DNA from: Ecdyonurus torrentis | Lineage: Eukaryota; Arthropoda; Insecta; Ephemeroptera; Heptageniidae | Direction of reading: 5' to 3' | Assembly (NCBI GenBank): GCA_949318235.1 | Contig: CASGGR010000054.1 | Span: 186,001 to 250,000, forward strand | DNA: 64,000 nt | In this document: positions 1 through 10,970 of the stretch, in pieces | Numbering within the stretch: the stretch's first letter is position 1 | How the letters are laid out: each line of letters opens with the position of its first letter | Translations under genes and position numbers: made by a program | Notes under the pieces: model-generated | What the model saw: only the letters and a program-made list of their open reading frames with translations | Databases searched by the model: none | Told to the model about the DNA's origin: nothing

Positions 1-148
1 AGAATGCTACAGACATCAAATTCAACTCAAAACATAGCTTTTTCAATTCTCTACAAAAAAGATGTCTTCAACTTTTTTGCTCCGACGCATACTTTTTGGG
101 TTATTGACAATTATAGTTTTCACTCATCATGTAGCCAAACCAAGTCAT

Positions 149-161
149 GAAACAAAGTTTC
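149..161. other. Short dyad GAAAC-AAA-GTTTC (shown in the 147-392 copy)
   Basis: Monomer positions 3-15 form a perfect 5-bp inverted repeat around AAA. It is present in the copies I examined, apart from the two tC copies at 17858 and 24746, where T13 is G and one arm is broken. It could be a protein-binding dyad. A stem this short is weak evidence for a hairpin. Confidence 0.6.
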
Positions 162-197
162 TATTTCAAGAACCAAATGTTATTGAATGATAAAAAT

Positions 198-207
198 CAT
201 ACTTTTT
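198..207 (+). other. Internal direct repeat CATACTTTTT, first copy
   Basis: The 10-mer at monomer positions 52-61 recurs at 188-197 (334-343 in this copy), 136 bp apart. In tJ the first copy is altered to CATACTTCTT while the second is intact. It may be a trace of an older, shorter subrepeat or chance in AT-rich sequence. Confidence 0.5.
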
Positions 208-215
208 ACACGATT

Positions 216-227
216 AAAACTAGTTTT
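216..227. other. 12-bp palindrome AAAACTAGTTTT (shown in the 147-392 copy)
   Basis: Monomer positions 70-81 form a perfect palindrome in T80 types (tA, tC, tE, tF, tI, tJ, tM). In G80 types (tB, tD, tG, tK, tN, tP, tS) the end reads ...GTTGT, which cuts the palindrome to the inner 8 bp, AACTAGTT. The ACTAGT centre appears in every monomer I inspected. Confidence 0.7.
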
Positions 228-308
228 GATGATTTCTCAAAAACTAAGAATGCTACAGACTTACTATTGAAGTCAAAACATAGCTTTTTCAATTCTCTAC
301 AAAAAAGA

Positions 309-355
309 TGTCTTGAACTTTTTTGCTCCGACGCATACTTTTTGGGTTATTGACA
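309..355 (+). other. Nearly invariant core (shown in the 147-392 copy)
   Basis: Monomer positions about 163-209 include GCTCCGACGCAT and GGGTTATTGAC. The only recurrent variation here is G/C at 169. Single-copy changes were seen at 44351, in the tF at 44918 and at 35033. Two of the three CpG dinucleotides of the monomer lie here. It is the best candidate for a sequence-specific binding site, but shared recent ancestry alone could also explain the low variation. Confidence 0.55.
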
Positions 356-638
356 ATTTAAGTTTTCACTCATCATGTAGCCAAACCAAGTCATGAAACA
401 AAGTTTCTATTTCAAGAACCAAATGTTATTGAATGATAAAAATCATACTTTTTACACGATTAAAACTAGTTGTGATGATTTCTCAAAAACTAAGAATGCT
501 ACAGACATCAAATTCAACTCAAAACATAGCTTTTTCAATTCTCTACAAAAAAGATGTCTTGAACTTTTTTGCTCCGACGCATACTTTTTGGGTTATTGAC
601 AATTTTAGTTTTCACTCAACATGTAGCCAAACCAAGTC

Positions 639-884
639 ATGAAACAAAGTTTCTATTTCAAGAACCAAATGTTATTGAATGATAAAAATCATACTTTTTA
701 CACGATTAAAACTAGTTTTGATGATTTCTCAAAAACTAAGAATGCTACAGACTTATATTTTACTCAAAACATAGCTTTTTCAATTCTCTACAAAAAATAA
801 TGTCTTGAACTTTTTTGCTCCGACGCATACTTTTTGGGTTATTGACAGTTTAAGTTTTCACTCATTATGTAGCCAAACCAAGTC
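639..884 (+). repeat. Representative tC monomer with compensating indels
   Basis: Relative to the other types, tC lacks one base in the variable block (acttatattttac against acttactattttac) and has one extra after the A-run (caaaaaataatg against caaaaaagatg). Its length therefore stays at 246. It also has cagtttaag and cattatg in the tail. Twenty-three tC copies occur, at 639, 5805, 9249, 13922, 15644, 17858, 21794, 23516, 24746, 26714, 29420, 31634, 35078, 36800, 38768, 40490, 42704, 46394, 47624, 52544, 55004, 59186 and 61892. Confidence 0.93.
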
Positions 885-3800
885 ATGAAACAAAGTTTCT
901 ATTTCAAGAACCAAATGTTATTGAATGATAAAAATCATACTTTTTACACGATTAAAACTAGTTGTGATGATTTCTCAAAAACTAAGAATGCTACAGACAT
1001 CAAATTCAACTCTAAACATAGCTTTTTCAATTCTCTACAAAAAAGATGTCTTCAACTTTTTTGCTCCGACGCATACTTTTTGGGTTATTGACAATTATAG
1101 TTTTCACTCATCATGTAGCCAAACCAAGTCATGAAACAAAGTTTCTATTTCAAGAACCAAATGTTATTGAATGATAAAAATCATACTTTTTACACGATTA
1201 AAACTAGTTTTGATGATTTCTCAAAAACTAAGAATGCTACAGACTTACTATTGGAGTCAAAACATAGCTATTTCAATTCTCTACAAAAAAGATGTCTTGA
1301 ACTTTTTTGCTCCGACGCATACTTTTTGGGTTATTGACAATTTAAGTTTTCACTCATCATGTAGCCAAACCAAGTCATGAAACAAAGTTTCTATTTCAAG
1401 AACCAAATGTTATTGAATGATAAAAATCATACTTTTTACACGATTAAAACTAGTTTTGATGATTTCTTAAAAACTAAGAATGCTACAGACTTACTATTGA
1501 AGTCAAAACATAGCTTTTTCAATTCTCTACAAAAAAGCTGTCTTGAACTTTTTTGCTCCGACGCATACTTTTTGGGTTATTGACAATTTAAGTTTTTACT
1601 CATCATGTAGCCAAACCAAGTCATGAAACAAAGTTTCTATTTCAAGAACCAAATGTTATTGAATGATAAAAATCATACTTTTTACACGATTAAAACTAGT
1701 TGTGATGATTTCTCAGAAACTAAGAATGCTACAGACATCAAATTCAACTCAAAACATAGCTTTTTCAATTCTCTACAAAAAAGATGTCTTCAACTTTTTT
1801 GCTCCGACGCATACTTTTTGGGTTATTGACAATTATAGTTTTCACTCATCATGTAGCCAAACCAAGTCATGAAACAAAGTTTCTATTTCAAGAACCAAAT
1901 GTTATTGAATGATAAAAATCATACTTTTTACACGATTAAAACTAGTTTTGATGATTTCTCAAAAACTAAGAATGCTACAGACTTACTATTGGAGTCAAAA
2001 CATAGCTATTTCAATTCTCTACAAAAAAGATGTCTTGAACTTTTTTGCTCCGACGCATACTTTTTGGGTTATTGACAATTTAAGTTTTCACTCATCATGT
2101 AGCCAAACCAAGTCATGAAACAAAGTTTCTATTTCAAGAACCAAATGTTATTGAATGATAAAAATCATACTTTTTACACGATTAAAACTAGTTTTGATGA
2201 TTTCTTAAAAACTAAGAATGCTACAGACTTACTATTTAACTCAAAACATAGCTTTTTCAATTCTCTACAAAAAAGATGTCTTGAACTTTTTTGCTCCGAC
2301 GCATACTTTTTGGGTTATTGACAATTTTAGTTTTCACTCATCATGTAGCCAAACCGAGTCATGAAACAAAGTTTCTATTTCAAGAACCAAATGTTATTGA
2401 ATGATAAAAATCATACTTTTTACACGATTAAAACTAGTTTTGATGATTTCTCAGAAACTAAGAATGCTACAGACATCAAATTCAACTCAAAACATAGCTT
2501 TTTTAATTCTCTACAAAAAAGATGTCTTGAACTTTTTTGCTCCGACGCATACTTTTTGGGTTATTGACAATTTTAGTTTTCACTCATCATGTAGCCAAAC
2601 CAAGTCATGAAACAAAGTTTCTATTTCAAGAACCAAATGTTATTGAATGATAAAAATCATACTTCTTACACGATTAAAACTAGTTTTGATGATTTCTCAT
2701 AAACTAAGAATGCTACAGACTTACTATTTAACTCAAAACATAGCTTTTTCAATTCTCTACAAAAAAGATGTCTTGAACTTTTTTGCTCCGACGCATACTT
2801 TTTGGGTTATTGACAATTTTAGTTTTCACTCATCATGTAGCCAAACCGAGTCATGAAACAAAGTTTCTATTTCAAGAACCAAATGTTATTGAATGATAAA
2901 AATCATACTTTTTACACGATTAAAACTAGTTTTGATGATTTCTCAGAAACTAAGAATGCTACAGACATCAAATTCAACTCAAAACATAGCTTTTTTAATT
3001 CTCTACAAAAAAGATGTCTTGAACTTTTTTGCTCCGACGCATACTTTTTGGGTTATTGACAATTTTAGTTTTCACTCATCATGTAGCCAAACCAAGTCAT
3101 GAAACAAAGTTTCTATTTCAAGAACCAAATGTTATTGAATGATAAAAATCATACTTTTTACACGATTAAAACTAGTTTTGATGATTTCTCAAAAACTAAG
3201 AATGCTACAGACTTACTATTGAAGTCAAAACATAGCTTTTTCAATTCTCTACAAAAAAGATGTCTTGAACTTTTTTGCTCCGACGCATACTTTTTGGGTT
3301 ATTGACAATTTAAGTTTTCACTCATCATGTAGCCAAACCAAGTCATGAAACAAAGTTTCTATTTCATGAACCAAATGTTATTGAATAATAAAAATCATAC
3401 TTTTTACACGATTAAAACTAGTTGTGATGATTTCTCAAAAACTAAGAATGCTACAGACTTACTATTTTACTCAAAACATAGCTTTTTCAATTCTCTACAA
3501 AAAAGATGTCTTCAACTTTTTTGCTCCGACGCATACTTTTTGGGTTATTGACAATTATAGTTTTCACTCATCATGTAGCCAAACCAAGTCATGAAACAAA
3601 GTTTCTATTTCAAGAACCAAATGTTATTGAATGATAAAAATCATACTTTTTACACGATTAAAACTAGTTTTGATGATTTCTCAAAAACTAAGAATGCTAC
3701 AGACTTACTATTGAAGTCAAAACATAGCTTTTTCAATTCTCTACAAAAAAGATGTCTTGAACTTTTTTGCTCCGACGCATACTTTTTGGGTTATTGACAA

Positions 3801-5804
3801 TTTAAGTTTTCACTCATCATGTAGCCAAACCAAGTCATGAAACAAAGTTTCTATTTCAAGAACCAAATGTTATTGAATGATAAAAATCATACTTTTTACA
3901 CGATTAAAACTAGTTGTGATGATTTCTCAAAAACTAAGAATGCTACAGACATCAAATTCAACTCAAAACATAGCTTTTTCAATTCTCTACAAAAAAGATG
4001 TCTTCAACTTTTTTGCTCCGACGCATACTTTTTGGGTTATTGACAATTATAGTTTTCACTCATCATGTAGCCAAACCAAGTCATGAAACAAAGTTTCTAT
4101 TTCAAGAACCAAATGTTATTGAATGATAAAAATCATACTTTTTACACGATTAAAACTAGTTTTGATGATTTCTCAAAAACTAAGAATGCTACAGACTTAC
4201 TATTGAAGTCAAAACATAGCTTTTTCAATTCTCTACAAAAAAGATGTCTTGAACTTTTTTGCTCCGACGCATACTTTTTGGGTTATTGACAATTTAAGTT
4301 TTCACTCATCATGTAGCCAAACCAAGTCATGAAACAAAGTTTCTATTTCAAGAACCAAATGTTATTGAATGATAAAAATCATACTTTTTACACGATTAAA
4401 ACTAGTTGTGATGATTTCTCAAAAACTAAGAATGCTACAGACATCAAATTCAACTCAAAACATAGCTTTTTCAATTCTCTACAAAAAAGATGTCTTCAAC
4501 TTTTTTGCTCCGACGCATACTTTTTGGGTTATTGACAATTATAGTTTTCACTCATCATGTAGCCAAACCAAGTCATGAAACAAAGTTTCTATTTCAAGAA
4601 CCAAATGTTATTGAATGATAAAAATCATACTTTTTACACGATTAAAACTAGTTTTGATGATTTCTCAAAAACTAAGAATGCTACAGACTTACTATTGAAG
4701 TCAAAACATAGCTTTTTCAATTCTCTACAAAAAAGATGTCTTGAACTTTTTTGCTCCGACGCATACTTTTTGGGTTATTGACAATTTAAGTTTTCACTCA
4801 TCATGTAGCCAAACCAAGTCATGAAACAAAGTTTCTATTTCATGAACCAAATGTTATTGAATAATAAAAATCATACTTTTTACACGATTAAAACTAGTTG
4901 TGATGATTTCTCAAAAACTAAGAATGCTACAGACTTACTATTTTACTCAAAACATAGCTTTTTCAATTCTCTACAAAAAAGATGTCTTCAACTTTTTTGC
5001 TCCGACGCATACTTTTTGGGTTATTGACAATTATAGTTTTCACTCATCATGTAGCCAAACCAAGTCATGAAACAAAGTTTCTATTTCAAGAACCAAATGT
5101 TATTGAATGATAAAAATCATACTTTTTACACGATTAAAACTAGTTTTGATGATTTCTCAAAAACTAAGAATGCTACAGACTTACTATTGAAGTCAAAACA
5201 TAGCTTTTTCAATTCTCTACAAAAAAGATGTCTTGAACTTTTTTGCTCCGACGCATACTTTTTGGGTTATTGACAATTTAAGTTTTCACTCATCATGTAG
5301 CCAAACCAAGTCATGAAACAAAGTTTCTATTTCAAGAACCAAATGTTATTGAATGATAAAAATCATACTTTTTACACGATTAAAACTAGTTGTGATGATT
5401 TCTCAAAAACTAAGAATGCTACAGACATCAAATTCAACTCAAAACATAGCTTTTTCAATTCTCTACAAAAAAGATGTCTTCAACTTTTTTGCTCCGACGC
5501 ATACTTTTTGGGTTATTGACAATTATAGTTTTCACTCATCATGTAGCCAAACCAAGTCATGAAACAAAGTTTCTATTTCAAGAACCAAATGTTATTGAAT
5601 GATAAAAATCATACTTTTTACACGATTAAAACTAGTTGTGATGATTTCTCAAAAACTAAGAATGCTACAGACATCAAATTCAACTCAAAACATAGCTTTT
5701 TCAATTCTCTACAAAAAAGATGTCTTGAACTTTTTTGCTCCGACGCATACTTTTTGGGTTATTGACAATTTTAGTTTTCACTCAACATGTAGCCAAACCA
5801 AGTC
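639..5804 (+). repeat. Higher-order unit 1, 21 monomers
   Basis: Order: tC tD tE tF tG tE tH tI tJ tI tA tK tA tD tA tD tA tK tA tD tB. This is the longest unit in the window. Its first six monomers and its last six match unit 2. The middle (about 2115-3344: tH tI tJ tI tA) introduces types that otherwise dominate only beyond 49 kb. The tD at 885 carries the private change ctctaaac (T129), shared with units 2 and 3. The tA/tK/tA/tD alternation is itself partly duplicated (3099-4082 resembles 4575-5558). Confidence 0.9.
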
Positions 5805-8800
5805 ATGAAACAAAGTTTCTATTTCAAGAACCAAATGTTATTGAATGATAAAAATCATACTTTTTACACGATTAAAACTAGTTTTGATGATTTCTCAAAA
5901 ACTAAGAATGCTACAGACTTATATTTTACTCAAAACATAGCTTTTTCAATTCTCTACAAAAAATAATGTCTTGAACTTTTTTGCTCCGACGCATACTTTT
6001 TGGGTTATTGACAGTTTAAGTTTTCACTCATTATGTAGCCAAACCAAGTCATGAAACAAAGTTTCTATTTCAAGAACCAAATGTTATTGAATGATAAAAA
6101 TCATACTTTTTACACGATTAAAACTAGTTGTGATGATTTCTCAAAAACTAAGAATGCTACAGACATCAAATTCAACTCTAAACATAGCTTTTTCAATTCT
6201 CTACAAAAAAGATGTCTTCAACTTTTTTGCTCCGACGCATACTTTTTGGGTTATTGACAATTATAGTTTTCACTCATCATGTAGCCAAACCAAGTCATGA
6301 AACAAAGTTTCTATTTCAAGAACCAAATGTTATTGAATGATAAAAATCATACTTTTTACACGATTAAAACTAGTTTTGATGATTTCTCAAAAACTAAGAA
6401 TGCTACAGACTTACTATTGGAGTCAAAACATAGCTATTTCAATTCTCTACAAAAAAGATGTCTTGAACTTTTTTGCTCCGACGCATACTTTTTGGGTTAT
6501 TGACAATTTAAGTTTTCACTCATCATGTAGCCAAACCAAGTCATGAAACAAAGTTTCTATTTCAAGAACCAAATGTTATTGAATGATAAAAATCATACTT
6601 TTTACACGATTAAAACTAGTTTTGATGATTTCTTAAAAACTAAGAATGCTACAGACTTACTATTGAAGTCAAAACATAGCTTTTTCAATTCTCTACAAAA
6701 AAGCTGTCTTGAACTTTTTTGCTCCGACGCATACTTTTTGGGTTATTGACAATTTAAGTTTTTACTCATCATGTAGCCAAACCAAGTCATGAAACAAAGT
6801 TTCTATTTCAAGAACCAAATGTTATTGAATGATAAAAATCATACTTTTTACACGATTAAAACTAGTTGTGATGATTTCTCAGAAACTAAGAATGCTACAG
6901 ACATCAAATTCAACTCAAAACATAGCTTTTTCAATTCTCTACAAAAAAGATGTCTTCAACTTTTTTGCTCCGACGCATACTTTTTGGGTTATTGACAATT
7001 ATAGTTTTCACTCATCATGTAGCCAAACCAAGTCATGAAACAAAGTTTCTATTTCAAGAACCAAATGTTATTGAATGATAAAAATCATACTTTTTACACG
7101 ATTAAAACTAGTTTTGATGATTTCTCAAAAACTAAGAATGCTACAGACTTACTATTGGAGTCAAAACATAGCTATTTCAATTCTCTACAAAAAAGATGTC
7201 TTGAACTTTTTTGCTCCGACGCATACTTTTTGGGTTATTGACAATTTAAGTTTTCACTCATCATGTAGCCAAACCAAGTCATGAAACAAAGTTTCTATTT
7301 CAAGAACCAAATGTTATTGAATGATAAAAATCATACTTTTTACACGATTAAAACTAGTTTTGATGATTTCTTAAAAACTAAGAATGCTACAGACTTACTA
7401 TTTTATTCAAAACATAGCTTTTTCAATTCTCTACAAAAAAGATGTCTTCAACTTTTTTGCTCCGACGCATACTTTTTGGGTTATTGACAATTATAGTTTT
7501 CACTCATCATGTAGCCAAACCAAGTCATGAAACAAAGTTTCTATTTCAAGAACCAAATGTTATTGAATGATAAAAATCATACTTTTTACACGATTAAAAC
7601 TAGTTTTGATGATTTCTCAAAAACTAAGAATGCTACAGACTTACTATTGAAGTCAAAACATAGCTTTTTCAATTCTCTACAAAAAAGATGTCTTGAACTT
7701 TTTTGCTCCGACGCATACTTTTTGGGTTATTGACAATTTAAGTTTTCACTCATCATGTAGCCAAACCAAGTCATGAAACAAAGTTTCTATTTCAAGAACC
7801 AAATGTTATTGAATGATAAAAATCATACTTTTTACACGATTAAAACTAGTTGTGATGATTTCTCAAAAACTAAGAATGCTACAGACATCAAATTCAACTC
7901 AAAACATAGCTTTTTCAATTCTCTACAAAAAAGATGTCTTCAACTTTTTTGCTCCGACGCATACTTTTTGGGTTATTGACAATTATAGTTTTCACTCATC
8001 ATGTAGCCAAACCAAGTCATGAAACAAAGTTTCTATTTCAAGAACCAAATGTTATTGAATGATAAAAATCATACTTTTTACACGATTAAAACTAGTTTTG
8101 ATGATTTCTCAAAAACTAAGAATGCTACAGACTTACTATTGAAGTCAAAACATAGCTTTTTCAATTCTCTACAAAAAAGATGTCTTGAACTTTTTTGCTC
8201 CGACGCATACTTTTTGGGTTATTGACAATTTAAGTTTTCACTCATCATGTAGCCAAACCAAGTCATGAAACAAAGTTTCTATTTCATGAACCAAATGTTA
8301 TTGAATAATAAAAATCATACTTTTTACACGATTAAAACTAGTTGTGATGATTTCTCAAAAACTAAGAATGCTACAGACTTACTATTTTACTCAAAACATA
8401 GCTTTTTCAATTCTCTACAAAAAAGATGTCTTCAACTTTTTTGCTCCGACGCATACTTTTTGGGTTATTGACAATTATAGTTTTCACTCATCATGTAGCC
8501 AAACCAAGTCATGAAACAAAGTTTCTATTTCAAGAACCAAATGTTATTGAATGATAAAAATCATACTTTTTACACGATTAAAACTAGTTTTGATGATTTC
8601 TCAAAAACTAAGAATGCTACAGACTTACTATTGAAGTCAAAACATAGCTTTTTCAATTCTCTACAAAAAAGATGTCTTGAACTTTTTTGCTCCGACGCAT
8701 ACTTTTTGGGTTATTGACAATTTAAGTTTTCACTCATCATGTAGCCAAACCAAGTCATGAAACAAAGTTTCTATTTCAAGAACCAAATGTTATTGAATGA

Positions 8801-10970
8801 TAAAAATCATACTTTTTACACGATTAAAACTAGTTGTGATGATTTCTCAAAAACTAAGAATGCTACAGACATCAAATTCAACTCAAAACATAGCTTTTTC
8901 AATTCTCTACAAAAAAGATGTCTTCAACTTTTTTGCTCCGACGCATACTTTTTGGGTTATTGACAATTATAGTTTTCACTCATCATGTAGCCAAACCAAG
9001 TCATGAAACAAAGTTTCTATTTCAAGAACCAAATGTTATTGAATGATAAAAATCATACTTTTTACACGATTAAAACTAGTTGTGATGATTTCTCAAAAAC
9101 TAAGAATGCTACAGACATCAAATTCAACTCAAAACATAGCTTTTTCAATTCTCTACAAAAAAGATGTCTTGAACTTTTTTGCTCCGACGCATACTTTTTG
9201 GGTTATTGACAATTTTAGTTTTCACTCAACATGTAGCCAAACCAAGTCATGAAACAAAGTTTCTATTTCAAGAACCAAATGTTATTGAATGATAAAAATC
9301 ATACTTTTTACACGATTAAAACTAGTTTTGATGATTTCTCAAAAACTAAGAATGCTACAGACTTATATTTTACTCAAAACATAGCTTTTTCAATTCTCTA
9401 CAAAAAATAATGTCTTGAACTTTTTTGCTCCGACGCATACTTTTTGGGTTATTGACAGTTTAAGTTTTCACTCATTATGTAGCCAAACCAAGTCATGAAA
9501 CAAAGTTTCTATTTCAAGAACCAAATGTTATTGAATGATAAAAATCATACTTTTTACACGATTAAAACTAGTTGTGATGATTTCTCAAAAACTAAGAATG
9601 CTACAGACATCAAATTCAACTCTAAACATAGCTTTTTCAATTCTCTACAAAAAAGATGTCTTCAACTTTTTTGCTCCGACGCATACTTTTTGGGTTATTG
9701 ACAATTATAGTTTTCACTCATCATGTAGCCAAACCAAGTCATGAAACAAAGTTTCTATTTCAAGAACCAAATGTTATTGAATGATAAAAATCATACTTTT
9801 TACACGATTAAAACTAGTTTTGATGATTTCTCAAAAACTAAGAATGCTACAGACTTACTATTGGAGTCAAAACATAGCTATTTCAATTCTCTACAAAAAA
9901 GATGTCTTGAACTTTTTTGCTCCGACGCATACTTTTTGGGTTATTGACAATTTAAGTTTTCACTCATCATGTAGCCAAACCAAGTCATGAAACAAAGTTT
10001 CTATTTCAAGAACCAAATGTTATTGAATGATAAAAATCATACTTTTTACACGATTAAAACTAGTTTTGATGATTTCTTAAAAACTAAGAATGCTACAGAC
10101 TTACTATTGAAGTCAAAACATAGCTTTTTCAATTCTCTACAAAAAAGCTGTCTTGAACTTTTTTGCTCCGACGCATACTTTTTGGGTTATTGACAATTTA
10201 AGTTTTTACTCATCATGTAGCCAAACCAAGTCATGAAACAAAGTTTCTATTTCAAGAACCAAATGTTATTGAATGATAAAAATCATACTTTTTACACGAT
10301 TAAAACTAGTTGTGATGATTTCTCAGAAACTAAGAATGCTACAGACATCAAATTCAACTCAAAACATAGCTTTTTCAATTCTCTACAAAAAAGATGTCTT
10401 CAACTTTTTTGCTCCGACGCATACTTTTTGGGTTATTGACAATTATAGTTTTCACTCATCATGTAGCCAAACCAAGTCATGAAACAAAGTTTCTATTTCA
10501 AGAACCAAATGTTATTGAATGATAAAAATCATACTTTTTACACGATTAAAACTAGTTTTGATGATTTCTCAAAAACTAAGAATGCTACAGACTTACTATT
10601 GGAGTCAAAACATAGCTATTTCAATTCTCTACAAAAAAGATGTCTTGAACTTTTTTGCTCCGACGCATACTTTTTGGGTTATTGACAATTTAAGTTTTCA
10701 CTCATCATGTAGCCAAACCAAGTCATGAAACAAAGTTTCTATTTCAAGAACCAAATGTTATTGAATGATAAAAATCATACTTTTTACACGATTAAAACTA
10801 GTTTTGATGATTTCTTAAAAACTAAGAATGCTACAGACTTACTATTTTATTCAAAACATAGCTTTTTCAATTCTCTACAAAAAAGATGTCTTCAACTTTT
10901 TTGCTCCGACGCATACTTTTTGGGTTATTGACAATTATAGTTTTCACTCATCATGTAGCCAAACCAAGTC
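4083..10970 (+). repeat. Tandem duplication of a 14-monomer block (2 x 3,444 bp)
   Basis: The type order tA tD tA tK tA tD tB tC tD tE tF tG tE tL occupies 4083-7526 and again 7527-10970. Private markers recur in both copies at the same offset: A227 in tB, T129 in tD and ttttattc in tL. I saw no difference between the copies at the diagnostic sites. The similarity continues for part of a monomer on each side, so the breakpoints lie inside monomers. Confidence 0.92.
5805..9248 (+). repeat. Higher-order unit 2, 14 monomers
   Basis: Order: tC tD tE tF tG tE tL tA tD tA tK tA tD tB. The tL monomer at 7281 is a mosaic: its front has T92 as in tF, and its back has a tK/tP-like block, C169 and tail caattatag, with a private ttttattc. 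The unit is one phase of the 14-monomer tandem duplication annotated separately. Confidence 0.9.

Larger units (their letters stand above)
1..638 (+). repeat. Left-edge partial higher-order unit: tD(partial) tA tB
   Basis: The window opens inside a tD monomer (1-146, beginning near monomer position 101), recognised by block atcaaattcaac, C169 and tail caattatag. A tA copy (147-392) and a tB copy (393-638) follow. The tB has an unusual ctcaacatg tail (A at position 227), a marker shared only with the tB copies at 5559 and 9003. The true start of this unit lies outside the window. Confidence 0.9.

Noticed and set aside
341..349. Telomere-like motif (TTTGGGTTA) in each monomer
   Set aside because: It occurs once per 246 bp, is not itself tandem and does not match a canonical telomere repeat.
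147..353. Recurring 68-codon open frame beginning at the ATG of TCATGA in most monomers, as a multicopy protein gene
   Set aside because: Variable sites mostly change the amino acid (for example positions 23, 43, 59, 80, 92, 94, 98, 140, 162 and 169) and only a few are silent. tC and tJ types carry in-frame stops. The product has no recognisable domain, and no ribosome-binding or promoter context is special to it. The recurrence is explained by the repeat.
349..378. Bacterial promoter-like TTGACA/TTGACAATT motifs in the monomer tail
   Set aside because: Present in nearly every copy as part of the repeat, with no consistent -10 partner or downstream gene, and the context is eukaryotic satellite DNA.
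433..642. Overlapping 69-codon frame in the second reading frame
   Set aside because: It is open or closed purely according to monomer type: closed by TGA in tA-like blocks and open in tB, tD and tE. It overlaps the other frame almost completely. It is a by-product of tandem repetition.
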